From Gammaproteobacteria bacterium (GTDB taxonomy: Bacteria > Pseudomonadota > Gammaproteobacteria > SZUA-152): a DNA stretch of 30,131 bases. The stretch is from contig JAUWVK010000004.1 of NCBI GenBank assembly GCA_030617485.1, positions 1 through 30,131 of the forward strand. Reading direction: 5' to 3'. Position numbers and translations under genes: made by a program. Shown here piece by piece: positions 23,518-30,131 of this stretch. Every line of letters starts with the position of its first letter. Position 1 is the stretch's first letter. The notes beneath the pieces were generated by a model that was given only the letters and a program-made list of their open reading frames with translations, had not been told where the DNA came from and did not search any database.

Positions 23518-23877
23518 ATGAAATTAGAAACCCTGGTAGGCAAAGAACTCTGTGACTCAATTGTCGAATCTCGCATTGACACGGGCAGTTATGAAGAAGT
23601 CGTCATACCGAGCAGCAATATTGCAGAATGGAATAAAATTCTGACCGAAAAACTTGGACCTCCATTAATATCCACAGAAGAATACGAAATTGTAGGCTCT
23701 TCAGAAGATGTATTGTCATCTAAAATTGATATTGCATTAGAATCTGCTGACTCCTTTGGCGGCATAAGCGAGGGCCAGACCCTCTATCATGGTATTTATG
23801 AGTCAAATGTGATTTTAATCATGATTTGGCCATGGCAAAACAATATCAATACCACAATCAAAAAAGCTATCTTGTAA
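23518..23877 (+). CDS. Unrecognised small cytoplasmic protein
   Basis: 119 residues, acidic, with no signal peptide and no membrane segment apart from a moderately hydrophobic strand (YESNVILIMIWPW) near the end. Features seen are an N-terminal helix (LETLVGKELCDSIVES), a Ser/Glu-rich middle and the segment FGGISEGQTLYHGIYESNV. I do not recognise a family. The ribosome site upstream is weak. Base composition is lower in G+C than in the neighbouring kinase gene. The frame is clean and continuous, so a real gene is probable. Confidence 0.6.
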   Translation: MKLETLVGKELCDSIVESRIDTGSYEEVVIPSSNIAEWNKILTEKLGPPLISTEEYEIVGSSEDVLSSKIDIALESADSFGGISEGQTLYHGIYESNVILIMIWPWQNNINTTIKKAIL

Positions 23878-23937
23878 AATGTATAACTGTCATAGATAAA
23901 ACCATGACTATGATAATTAATCGAGCTAGAGGCGACT

Positions 23938-24405
23938 ATGTTTAAAGCTACGGGCATCATTATTAGCGTAGTTGTATTATTGCATGGGTGTTCAAACTTA
24001 TCGGTAAAACAGCAGGGGTTGCCAAATGTAACATCCAGCCCTTCTGGAGCAATGGTCTATGCAAATAATCTGGAGCTTGGGAAAACACCATTGACACATA
24101 ACCTCTACGACGCTTTTCCCGCAGGCTGGCAAAACTCGACGTACCAGGCTCAAGGCATACTGATAGTAAAAATGGATGGCTGCAAAGATTACACGTTGAA
24201 GGTTAGTGATTTTATTTTAAGAAAACCTATACATGCTGATCTGGAATGCAGCAAAGTAACCAAATCAGAAAAAATGATACCGATTACAAATTCTCAAGGA
24301 AATGCTGAAAAACGATTCGAGGAACTTAACGCACTATACAAAAAGGGCGTTATCACAGAGGATGAGTATAAAAAGACCCGTGAGAGAATCCTCAACGAGC
24401 TTTAA
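23938..24405 (+). CDS. Lipoprotein with PEGA-like segment and C-terminal SHOCT motif
   Basis: 155 residues. The signal peptide ends in LLHGC (Cys18), a lipobox. VTSSPSGAMVYANNLELGKT with the following PLTHNL is a PEGA-like surface-layer type repeat (short beta motif). The last 32 residues, from EKRFEELNALYKKGVITEDE to LNEL, form a SHOCT motif (a short C-terminal helical hairpin that often mediates oligomerisation). Two further cysteines (KMDGCKDY, DLECSK) in the mature part could form a disulfide. A good Shine-Dalgarno (GAGG) precedes the ATG. Function is unknown; an envelope-associated structural role is likely. Confidence 0.82.
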   Translation: MFKATGIIISVVVLLHGCSNLSVKQQGLPNVTSSPSGAMVYANNLELGKTPLTHNLYDAFPAGWQNSTYQAQGILIVKMDGCKDYTLKVSDFILRKPIHADLECSKVTKSEKMIPITNSQGNAEKRFEELNALYKKGVITEDEYKKTRERILNEL

Positions 24406-24560
24406 TCCATACAGGTATATAGTTGACTGATACTCTCAGGCATACCGCCTGTTCTCATCGATTTAATCTTTCGTATCCTTTTGCTTACACCGCAATTAAT
24501 AAAACTATAAATAGCCATATAAATATTGATGAATTGTGTCTGTAAAAATTCAAGCGCATT

Positions 24561-24575
24561 ATTGACAGGGTCAAT
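24561..24575. promoter_or_regulatory. Palindrome upstream of the cytochrome c5 gene
   Basis: ATTGAC-AGG-GTCAAT, a perfect 6-3-6 inverted repeat ending 21 bp before the cytochrome ATG. The position suits an operator covering the start region. The spacing is one base shorter than an FNR/Anr box (TTGAT-N4-ATCAA), so no regulator can be named. Confidence 0.3.
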
Positions 24576-24596
24576 ACCATAACCGGAGTACATCAC

Positions 24597-24926
24597 ATGA
24601 ATCGCACTATTATTTCCCTTGCAACCCTCTCAAGCATCGCACTGTTCACTGTATTATCCACCCCAGCTTTGGCCGCAGACGGTAAAGCCGTTTTCGAAAA
24701 AACCTGTAAAATGTGCCACGTTCCAGGAATAGCAGGAGCACCCAAACTAGGCGATAAAGCAGAATGGGCAACCCGTAACAAAAAAGGTTTGGCTACTCTG
24801 GTAAAAAATGCCATTGGTGGCTACAAGGGCACCAAAGGGATGATGCCACCCAAAGGTGGCAACCCGAAGCTATCGGATGGTGACGTAAAAGCCGCCGTGA
24901 AGTACATGATGGGCTCCGCTAAGTAA
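24597..24926 (+). CDS. Cytochrome c5-family monohaem cytochrome
   Basis: 109 residues. The signal peptide ends at TPALAAD. The mature chain of about 83 residues has one haem site, CKMCH (Cys37, Cys40, His41), and a distal Met in KGMMPPKGG (Met82 or Met83), as in cytochrome c5. The fold-defining GAPKLGDKAEWATRNKKGLA and LSDGDVKAAVKYMM segments also match. It is a periplasmic electron carrier, probably between the bc1 complex and a terminal oxidase or reductase. A strong GGAG Shine-Dalgarno lies just before the ATG. It has its own 190-bp upstream region and so may be transcribed alone. Confidence 0.95.
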   Translation: MNRTIISLATLSSIALFTVLSTPALAADGKAVFEKTCKMCHVPGIAGAPKLGDKAEWATRNKKGLATLVKNAIGGYKGTKGMMPPKGGNPKLSDGDVKAAVKYMMGSAK

Positions 24927-25041
24927 AAATTCTTAGTTTTTTACGTTGTAAGCCTGCTCACGGCTGGCGATAATAGCGCGTTGCTGATTTGTCACTGTTA
25001 ATCGGCCATAGCCATTGTTAGTCACCAAGGAATCGCCTGTC

Positions 25042-26253
25042 GTGAGCACATCTCAATCACCTGACCTGAAACCATTACGCCTCAAAAAGAATGAGGAGCG
25101 TCGCCTGAAAGCCGGACATCTCTGGATCTACAGCAATGAGGTGGATATCGAAGCCACACCGCTGAAAGATTTCGAACCTGGCACCAATGTACTCATAGAA
25201 GATAGTCGTGGTCACGCTATTGGATCTGGCTACGTGAATCCTCATTCATTGATCAGCGCACGTCTGGTCAGTCGTGATCCAAAATACTATCTGGATAAAT
25301 CGCTCATAAAACACCGGCTCAACATTGCTCTGTCCTTGCGTGAGTTATTATTTGAAAAACCCTATTACCGATTGATACACGGCGAGGGTGATAATCTTCC
25401 CGGTTTGATTGTCGACCGATATAACGATGTCCTGGTTGTACAAATCACCACTGCGGGCATGGAGCAACAAAAACAGGCCATTGTTGAAGCGCTTGAGAAA
25501 ATCATCAAACCTAAAGCTATCGTGTTTCGTAATGACAGCCCATCACGAAAAATGGAACAACTGGACAGTTATGTAGAAACAGCCATGGGAGAGCTTCCGA
25601 GCTCCATTTTTGTTGAAGAAAATAATACTCGATTCGAGATTGATGTTTTAAACGGGCAAAAAACTGGCTGGTTTTACGACCACCGCATGAACCGCGCGCG
25701 TATGCAGCACTATGTAAAAGATAAACGGGTACTGGATGTTTTTAGTTATATAGGCGGCTGGGGAATACAGGCTCTTACCGCAGATGCCAGTGATGTGATG
25801 TGCATAGATGCATCACAAACCGCCATTGATCGGATTCACCACAATGCGGCTCTCAACAAAAAAGAAGATAAATTGGCCAGCGTACAGGGCGATGCGTTTG
25901 AAGCGTTAAAAAGTTTACGTCAGGAACGCGAGCACTTTGACGTGGTTATAATAGACCCGCCCGCCTTTATTAAACGAAAAAAAGATTTCAAGGAAGGTCT
26001 AAATGCATACCGTCGCATTAACCAAATGGCTATGCAGGTACTTAATAAAGGTGGATATCTCATCAGTGCTTCCTGCTCGTACCATCTTGGCGCAGAACAA
26101 TTACGGGATACAATTTTAAAGTCCAGCCGACATGTCGACCGGAACTCACAAATCATTGAACAAGGCCACCAGGGGCCTGATCACCCTACCCACCCCGCCA
26201 TTCCTGAGACTGATTATTTAAAAGCGTTTTTTACTAGAATTCTTATGAATTAA
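25042..26253 (+). CDS. rlmI: 23S rRNA (cytosine-5)-methyltransferase RlmI-type
   Basis: 403 residues from the GTG at 25042. The family methylates C1962 of 23S rRNA (E. coli numbering) using S-adenosylmethionine. The N-terminal part is a PUA domain (LKKNEERRLKAGHLWIYSNE). The Rossmann methyltransferase domain has motif I VLDVFSYIGGWGIQALTA, motif IV VVIIDPPAFIKRKKDF and the Cys-containing SASCSYHLG. FYDHRMNRARM, preceded by Gly-Trp, is also characteristic. Length matches RlmI (about 400). A TTG at 25015 would add nine residues, but AAGGAA lies 9 nt before the GTG, so the GTG is preferred. The frame is intact. Confidence 0.93.
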   Translation: MSTSQSPDLKPLRLKKNEERRLKAGHLWIYSNEVDIEATPLKDFEPGTNVLIEDSRGHAIGSGYVNPHSLISARLVSRDPKYYLDKSLIKHRLNIALSLRELLFEKPYYRLIHGEGDNLPGLIVDRYNDVLVVQITTAGMEQQKQAIVEALEKIIKPKAIVFRNDSPSRKMEQLDSYVETAMGELPSSIFVEENNTRFEIDVLNGQKTGWFYDHRMNRARMQHYVKDKRVLDVFSYIGGWGIQALTADASDVMCIDASQTAIDRIHHNAALNKKEDKLASVQGDAFEALKSLRQEREHFDVVIIDPPAFIKRKKDFKEGLNAYRRINQMAMQVLNKGGYLISASCSYHLGAEQLRDTILKSSRHVDRNSQIIEQGHQGPDHPTHPAIPETDYLKAFFTRILMN

Positions 26254-26282
26254 TGGCTGGCCTCGACTCCCTGACTTAACCC

Positions 26283-26648
26283 ATGTCTATTATTTTATTT
26301 CGATTACGTAATGTGCCTGAAGATGAGGCTGAAGATATCCGCGAACTATTAAATGATAATAGTTTAGAATTTTACGAAACTTCTGCGGGCAACTGGGGAA
26401 TATCGACTGCTGCCATCTGGCTCAAGAATAAAGATCAACTAGAAACTGCAAAATCTCTCATTGAAGAATATCAAACTCAACGCGGGATATCTCAGCGTAA
26501 AAGCTACGAAGAGCTTAAACAATCAGGTGGCCACAAAACGCTAATGGATGCTTTCATGGAGAATCCATTTCGCTTTGTTGCGTATCTTATTTTTATTGGA
26601 TTTATAATTTATGTTTCCACTAAACCATTTTTAGAGTTAACCGGATAA
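26283..26648 (+). CDS. DUF6164-family protein with C-terminal membrane helix
   Basis: 121 residues. The N-terminal soluble part, IILFRLRNVPEDEAEDIREL, FYETSAGNWGISTAAIWLKN and KSLIEEYQTQRG, is the pattern I associate with the DUF6164 family (an ACT/DUF2007-like small alpha-beta domain). The C terminus has one membrane helix (FRFVAYLIFIGFIIYVSTKP), so the domain probably faces the cytoplasm and is anchored by its tail. Function is not known. It lies 29 bp after rlmI, and the next start is 4 bp after its stop, so the three form one tight group. Confidence 0.8.
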   Translation: MSIILFRLRNVPEDEAEDIRELLNDNSLEFYETSAGNWGISTAAIWLKNKDQLETAKSLIEEYQTQRGISQRKSYEELKQSGGHKTLMDAFMENPFRFVAYLIFIGFIIYVSTKPFLELTG

Positions 26649-26652
26649 TTAT

Positions 26653-27054
26653 ATGAGCAATATTTTAGCTGTATTACTGAATGGTGTTGCACAACTGGAA
26701 TATAATCGTGAGCAACAACTTCCACCTCATCAGGCGCTCTACCTGGAAAAAATGGATACAAAGATGGATGAAGGTATCCAGGTTGGCGATGCCGTTATTC
26801 CCAATCCTGATATTAGTCAACGCGCACAATTTGTTGCGGGCAACCTTGCGGATGCCATTCTTAATGATCAGGAATCTTCTGCCGCTGCCTTATGTTCATA
26901 CCTGGCAAAAATCTTGCCCGATTTAAAACAGATGAAAATCACACAATCTACTGGTGGAAGCGCCACCACTGATGATAACAATAACGAAATTTCCATAGAG
27001 CTTGTTTTTGACGAGACATATCAACAACAGGTGCCCGTACAGTTCCTTCATTGA
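26653..27054 (+). CDS. Conserved hypothetical small protein
   Basis: 133 residues, soluble and acidic, without signal peptide. The N-terminal ILAVLLNGVAQLEYNREQQL is followed by the segment LPPHQALYLEKMDTKMDEGI, a helix-rich pattern I have seen in unannotated gammaproteobacterial proteins but cannot name. The C terminus is beta-rich, EISIELVFDETYQQQVPVQF, after an Asp/Asn-rich linker. The start lies 4 bp after the DUF6164 stop, so they are probably translated together. No function can be proposed. Confidence 0.7.
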   Translation: MSNILAVLLNGVAQLEYNREQQLPPHQALYLEKMDTKMDEGIQVGDAVIPNPDISQRAQFVAGNLADAILNDQESSAAALCSYLAKILPDLKQMKITQSTGGSATTDDNNNEISIELVFDETYQQQVPVQFLH

Positions 27055-27091
27055 GCACTACACATAAATGCCATAAAATTGTTGGAACATT

Positions 27092-27745
27092 ATGAAACCA
27101 GAACTTATTAGCTTTAAAATTTGCCCCTTCGTGCAGCGATCGGTGATCATACTTTTAGAAAAAGGTATCGACTTTGATATCACCTATATTGATTTAGAAA
27201 ATCCACCCGACTGGTTTTTGGAAATTTCACCTTTTGGTAAAGTGCCTGTATTGCGCTGTGCTGATACGGTTTTATTCGAATCTGCCGTGATTAACGAATA
27301 CCTTGATGAAACCAATCCGCCTTCACTGCATCCTTCTGATCCACTACTAAAGGCACAAAACCGTGCCTGTATTGAATTTGGCAGTAATCTCAACATGGAT
27401 ATACATGCTCTCATCACAGCCAAAGATAAAGACGAATTTGATGAGCGGTGCAATAAAGTTCAGGTTGAACTTGCACGGGTAGAATCAAAAGTCAGCAAAG
27501 GACCCTTCTACAACGGTGAATCATTTTCACTGGTCGATATAGCCTATGCACCTGTCTTGATGCGACTACAACTACTCCATCAGCACTTCGGCCTGGATTT
27601 ACTTAAAGACCTGCCAAAAATAAAAGCCTGGGCCATCGTGCTCGCCAAACGTGATACTGTGAAAAATTCAGTGGTCCCTGAATTCCCACAACTGTTTCTG
27701 GATTCCATTACATCCAGCAAAGGTCACATTAACTCGCTCGTTTAA
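27092..27745 (+). CDS. Glutathione S-transferase family protein
   Basis: 217 residues. The thioredoxin-like N-terminal domain begins ELISFKICPFVQRSVIILLE, with Cys11-Pro12 at the catalytic position, suggesting omega- or beta-class chemistry based on Cys rather than Ser/Tyr. ISPFGKVPVLRC contains the conserved cis-Pro (VP), and VLFESAVINEYLDE the Glu-Ser that binds the glutathione gamma-glutamyl group. The helical C-terminal domain has FSLVDIAYAPVLMRL, the N-capping motif (S/T-x-x-D). Cytoplasmic; likely a glutathione-dependent thiol transferase or dehydroascorbate-reductase-like enzyme. Substrate is unknown. Confidence 0.9.
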   Translation: MKPELISFKICPFVQRSVIILLEKGIDFDITYIDLENPPDWFLEISPFGKVPVLRCADTVLFESAVINEYLDETNPPSLHPSDPLLKAQNRACIEFGSNLNMDIHALITAKDKDEFDERCNKVQVELARVESKVSKGPFYNGESFSLVDIAYAPVLMRLQLLHQHFGLDLLKDLPKIKAWAIVLAKRDTVKNSVVPEFPQLFLDSITSSKGHINSLV

Positions 27746-27802
27746 ACTCCATACACAATCGATGGGAGCACCCGTCTACAGCCCATGATAAGATTCTAAT
27801 TC

Positions 27803-28606
27803 ATGCTTACCTTCCCAAATATTGACCCCGTTGCCTTAAATCTGGGCCCTCTGAAAATCCACTGGTACGGCATTATGTACCTGGTCGCCTTCGGTGCTGC
27901 CCTGTGGCTGGGTACTCGCCGGGCCAACAAGCCTGGCTCTGGCTGGAATGCCGAGCAAATCTCCGATGTGATTTTCTATGGTGCGCTAGGCACCGTACTG
28001 GGTGGCCGTATTGGCTATACCCTGTTTTATGGCATGAACGGATTTATGTCTGACCCCCTGTCGATATTCCGGGTCTGGGAAGGCGGTATGTCCTATCATG
28101 GCGGCATGATTGGCGTGGCCATCGCCATGTGGTTATTCGGCCGACGACATAAAAAGAGCTTTTTCGAGACCACCGATTTCATCACCCCACTGGTGCCAAC
28201 AGGCATCGCGGCGGTACGTTTCGCCAATTTTATCAATGGCGAACTATGGGGTCGTGTTACCGACAGCCCACTGGGCATGGTATTCCCCACCGGCGGCCCT
28301 CTGCCCCGCCACCCCTCGCAATTGTACGAAATGTTGCTCGAAGGGTTTCTCCTGTTCTTTATCGTCTGGTTTTACTCCGCCAAACCACGACCACGCATGG
28401 CGGTATCGGGTGTGTTTTGTCTGGGTTATGGAAGCTTCCGTTTTTTGGTCGAATTTTTCCGTCAACCCGATGACCACATGGGCTTTATGGCGTTTAACTG
28501 GTTAACCATGGGGCAACTTTTATCAATACCTCTGATCGTCCTTGGCATTACATTATTATTTTTGGCATACCGAAATAGCAATTCTCAGAAAACGACTCAA
28601 ACATAG
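27803..28606 (+). CDS. lgt: Prolipoprotein diacylglyceryl transferase
   Basis: 267 residues, about seven membrane helices. It transfers diacylglycerol from phosphatidylglycerol to the lipobox cysteine of prelipoproteins in the inner membrane. The signature regions are visible: [67 protein letters not shown] (the Lgt signature with catalytic Asn/Arg) and [15 protein letters not shown] with FFRQPD. Several lipoproteins in this window would be its substrates. It is followed after 23 bp by thyA, a common gammaproteobacterial gene order. Confidence 0.97.
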   Translation: MLTFPNIDPVALNLGPLKIHWYGIMYLVAFGAALWLGTRRANKPGSGWNAEQISDVIFYGALGTVLGGRIGYTLFYGMNGFMSDPLSIFRVWEGGMSYHGGMIGVAIAMWLFGRRHKKSFFETTDFITPLVPTGIAAVRFANFINGELWGRVTDSPLGMVFPTGGPLPRHPSQLYEMLLEGFLLFFIVWFYSAKPRPRMAVSGVFCLGYGSFRFLVEFFRQPDDHMGFMAFNWLTMGQLLSIPLIVLGITLLFLAYRNSNSQKTTQT

Positions 28607-28629
28607 TTTTAACAAGAGGTTAGTCAGTC

Positions 28630-29424
28630 ATGAAGCAGTACCTGGATTTAATGCGCCACGTTTATGAAAATGGCACAGTAAAAACGGATCGTACCGGCAC
28701 TGGAACAAAGAGTGTATTTGGCTACCAGATGCGTTTTGATCTAGCCAAAGGTTTTCCGGTCATCACCACCAAAAAACTTCACCTACGCTCTATAATTCAT
28801 GAACTGTTATGGTTTCTGAAGGGTGATACCAACATTGCTTATCTCAAAGACAATGGCGTCAAAATATGGGATGAGTGGGCAGACGAAAACGGCGACCTGG
28901 GCCCGGTCTATGGCTCGCAGTGGCGCTCATGGCCCACGGCTAACGGCCAACACATTGACCAAATAACACAGGTCATCGAACAAATTAAAAATACACCCGA
29001 TTCACGACGTTTAATTGTCTCTGCCTGGAATGTCGGCGAAATCGAAAATATGGCCCTCCCACCCTGTCATGCTTTTTTTCAATTTTATGTCGCCGATGGC
29101 AAACTCAGCTGCCAACTCTACCAACGCAGTGCCGATATTTTCCTGGGTGTCCCGTTTAATATCGCCTCATACGCATTACTCAATATGATGATGGCGCAGG
29201 TTACCGGACTCGAAGCCGGTGAATTTATACACACCCTGGGAGATGCCCACCTCTATTCCAACCATCTGGAGCAAACCGAGTTGCAGCTGTCTCGTGAAAC
29301 TCTGCCCCTGCCTACCATGAAACTTAATCCCGATATCAAGAACCTGTTTGATTTCACCTTTGATGACTTCGAGCTCGTGGGTTATGAGTCGCATGATCAC
29401 ATCAAGGCACCCGTGGCTATTTAA
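28630..29424 (+). CDS. thyA: Thymidylate synthase
   Basis: 264 residues, the same length as the E. coli enzyme. It methylates dUMP to dTMP using 5,10-methylene-THF and yields dihydrofolate. The catalytic cysteine is in [13 protein letters not shown] (near residue 146). Other landmarks are [68 protein letters not shown] and [15 protein letters not shown]. The Shine-Dalgarno AAGAGG lies upstream of the ATG. It is directly followed by folA, which recycles the dihydrofolate it makes. Confidence 0.98.
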   Translation: MKQYLDLMRHVYENGTVKTDRTGTGTKSVFGYQMRFDLAKGFPVITTKKLHLRSIIHELLWFLKGDTNIAYLKDNGVKIWDEWADENGDLGPVYGSQWRSWPTANGQHIDQITQVIEQIKNTPDSRRLIVSAWNVGEIENMALPPCHAFFQFYVADGKLSCQLYQRSADIFLGVPFNIASYALLNMMMAQVTGLEAGEFIHTLGDAHLYSNHLEQTELQLSRETLPLPTMKLNPDIKNLFDFTFDDFELVGYESHDHIKAPVAI

Positions 29425-29925
29425 ATGATCATCTCTCTTATCTGGGCGATGGCAGATAACCGTGCTATTGGTATCGAAAATCGTCTGCCATGGAAACTGC
29501 CTGCGGATATGCAGTGGTTTCGGAAAAACACCATGGGCAAACCCATTGTTATGGGGCGACTCACTTTTGAGTCTTTTGGCGCCAAAGCTCTGCCGGGGCG
29601 TCGCAATATCATTATCAGTAGGAACACTGACTACCGTGCTGGCGAGAGCTCGGGAGAGATAGAGGTATATAACTCTATTGAGGCCGCACTGGAGGCAGTG
29701 AAAGAGGTTGAAGAAGTGATGATTATCGGCGGCATGTCGCTCTATAAACAGGCTCTGCCATTGGCAAACCGTCTGTATATGACCCTGGTACATGCAGAAC
29801 TGGACGGTGATGCCTGGTTTCCGGAGTTTGATGCCACGCAATGGAATCAGGCTGAACGCATCGATCATAACGCTGATGATAAAAACCCTTTCCCATACAG
29901 CTTCGTAGTGCTCAATCGCAAGTAA
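29425..29925 (+). CDS. folA: Dihydrofolate reductase
   Basis: 166 residues. It reduces dihydrofolate to tetrahydrofolate with NADPH. Landmarks are ISLIWAMADNRAIGIENRLP, WKLPADMQWFRKNTMG with the catalytic acid Asp28 (equivalent to E. coli Asp27), KPIVMGRLTFESFG, LPGRRNIIISRN and VMIIGGMSLYKQALPLANRL. The ATG directly abuts the thyA stop codon (TAA then ATG), so translation is coupled. The usual MGRxTWES motif reads MGRLTFES here, a conservative change. Confidence 0.97.
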   Translation: MIISLIWAMADNRAIGIENRLPWKLPADMQWFRKNTMGKPIVMGRLTFESFGAKALPGRRNIIISRNTDYRAGESSGEIEVYNSIEAALEAVKEVEEVMIIGGMSLYKQALPLANRLYMTLVHAELDGDAWFPEFDATQWNQAERIDHNADDKNPFPYSFVVLNRK

Positions 29926-29957
29926 TAACCCCTCAGTAATACCATGATATCGCGGTG

Positions 29958-29985
29958 TTGATTCCTGCCTTCGCTTCATTAGAAT
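29958..29985 (+). promoter_or_regulatory. Candidate promoter of the right-end gene
   Basis: TTGATT (29958-29963), 16-bp spacer, TAGAAT (29980-29985). The predicted start near 29992 is about 19 nt before the GTG of the following gene and after the folA stop, consistent with a separate transcription unit. Confidence 0.45.
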
Positions 29986-30010
29986 AGGCTAAAAGCAGGG
30001 AAAGGATGCC

Positions 30011-30131
30011 GTGAACCAAATTACACCATTAAACTCACCCAACGCCGAGAGCCCAGTCTCTCCACGCCAGCACCTGTTCCAGAAATTTTCTAATGTGCGT
30101 AAAGAATCAGAAAATATTTGTGCCCCTCTTG
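30011..30131 (+). CDS. egtB: Probable ergothioneine biosynthesis protein EgtB (3' end cut by window)
   Basis: Only the first 40 residues are present, starting at a GTG preceded by GGGAAAGGA. The first 20 or so residues are a Pro/Ser-rich leader; then QHLFQKFSNVRKESENICAP followed by Leu resembles the conserved start of the DinB-like domain of EgtB, where a 'FxxVRxxTExLCAPL' pattern precedes the HLAH metal-binding segment. EgtB is the iron-dependent sulfoxide synthase joining hercynine with a thiol substrate. The catalytic parts lie outside the window, so the call rests on this short match alone. Confidence 0.55.
   Translation, partial: MNQITPLNSPNAESPVSPRQHLFQKFSNVRKESENICAPL

Noticed and set aside
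24562..24567. TTGACA as the -35 of the cytochrome c5 promoter
   Set aside because: At 16-18 bp spacing the -10 position falls on the Shine-Dalgarno (GGAG) with no TATAAT-like hexamer; the match is better explained as one arm of a palindrome.
29176..29979. 267-residue open frame on the minus strand opposite thyA and folA
   Set aside because: It lies entirely antisense to two well-recognised enzymes, has no recognisable domain or ribosome site, and is explained by codon bias of the opposite strand.

Overview
The window looks like chromosomal DNA of a free-living gammaproteobacterium. The evidence is a canonical Fur box, a cytochrome c5, an rlmI, an lgt-thyA-folA block, CRP-type operators and a glycine-riboswitch-controlled gcv operon with the split gcvPA/gcvPB form of glycine decarboxylase. 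No tRNA, rRNA, CRISPR array, integrase or insertion sequence was seen. Both ends cut a gene: an antiporter on the left and a probable egtB on the right.

Layout. (1) 1-924: C-terminal part of a CPA1/NhaP Na+/H+ antiporter. (2) 1037-3812: Fur-controlled ferric iron ABC transporter with a binding protein and a fused permease but no ATPase. (3) 3998-4582: SleB-type cell wall hydrolase with a perfect CRP-type palindrome at its start and a clear terminator. (4) 13764 down to 4609, minus strand: nine tightly packed genes, every one with an export signal. In transcription order they are an SH3-plus-barrel protein, a second barrel protein, a TlpA thioredoxin, a DUF4266 lipoprotein ending in a Gly/Cys tail, a DUF3570 outer membrane protein, a periplasmic coiled-coil protein, a periplasmic TPR protein, a large TPR lipoprotein and a small secreted protein. 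Sampled lines inside this block have about 30-37% G+C, against 57-60% in lines sampled from the genes to its right. (5) 14087-16975, minus strand: a large HzsA-like lipoprotein with haem-type motifs. (6) 17212-22107: promoter, tandem glycine riboswitch, terminator hairpin and gcvT-gcvH-gcvPA-gcvPB. (7) 22115-30131: mostly housekeeping genes (dgkA, a PfkB kinase, two small unknown or lipoprotein genes, cytochrome c5, rlmI, a DUF6164 protein, an unknown protein, a GST, lgt, thyA, folA, start of egtB).

How the genes work together. The first part handles ion and iron homeostasis. The minus-strand block encodes an apparently complete envelope assembly: three predicted outer membrane barrels, two lipoproteins, two long TPR scaffolds and a periplasmic thiol-redox enzyme. 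Its architecture recalls envelope-spanning machines such as the Myxococcus Glt/Nfs systems, but no TolQ/TolR-type motor is present in the window, so its function is unknown. It is the best candidate here for an undescribed system. A perfect CRP-type site lies upstream of it, and a second, slightly degenerate one sits at class II spacing upstream of the HzsA-like gene, so the two units may share cAMP-CRP (Vfr-like) control. The gcv operon is a glycine-responsive one-carbon unit, and thyA-folA at the right end uses the folate one-carbon pool it feeds.
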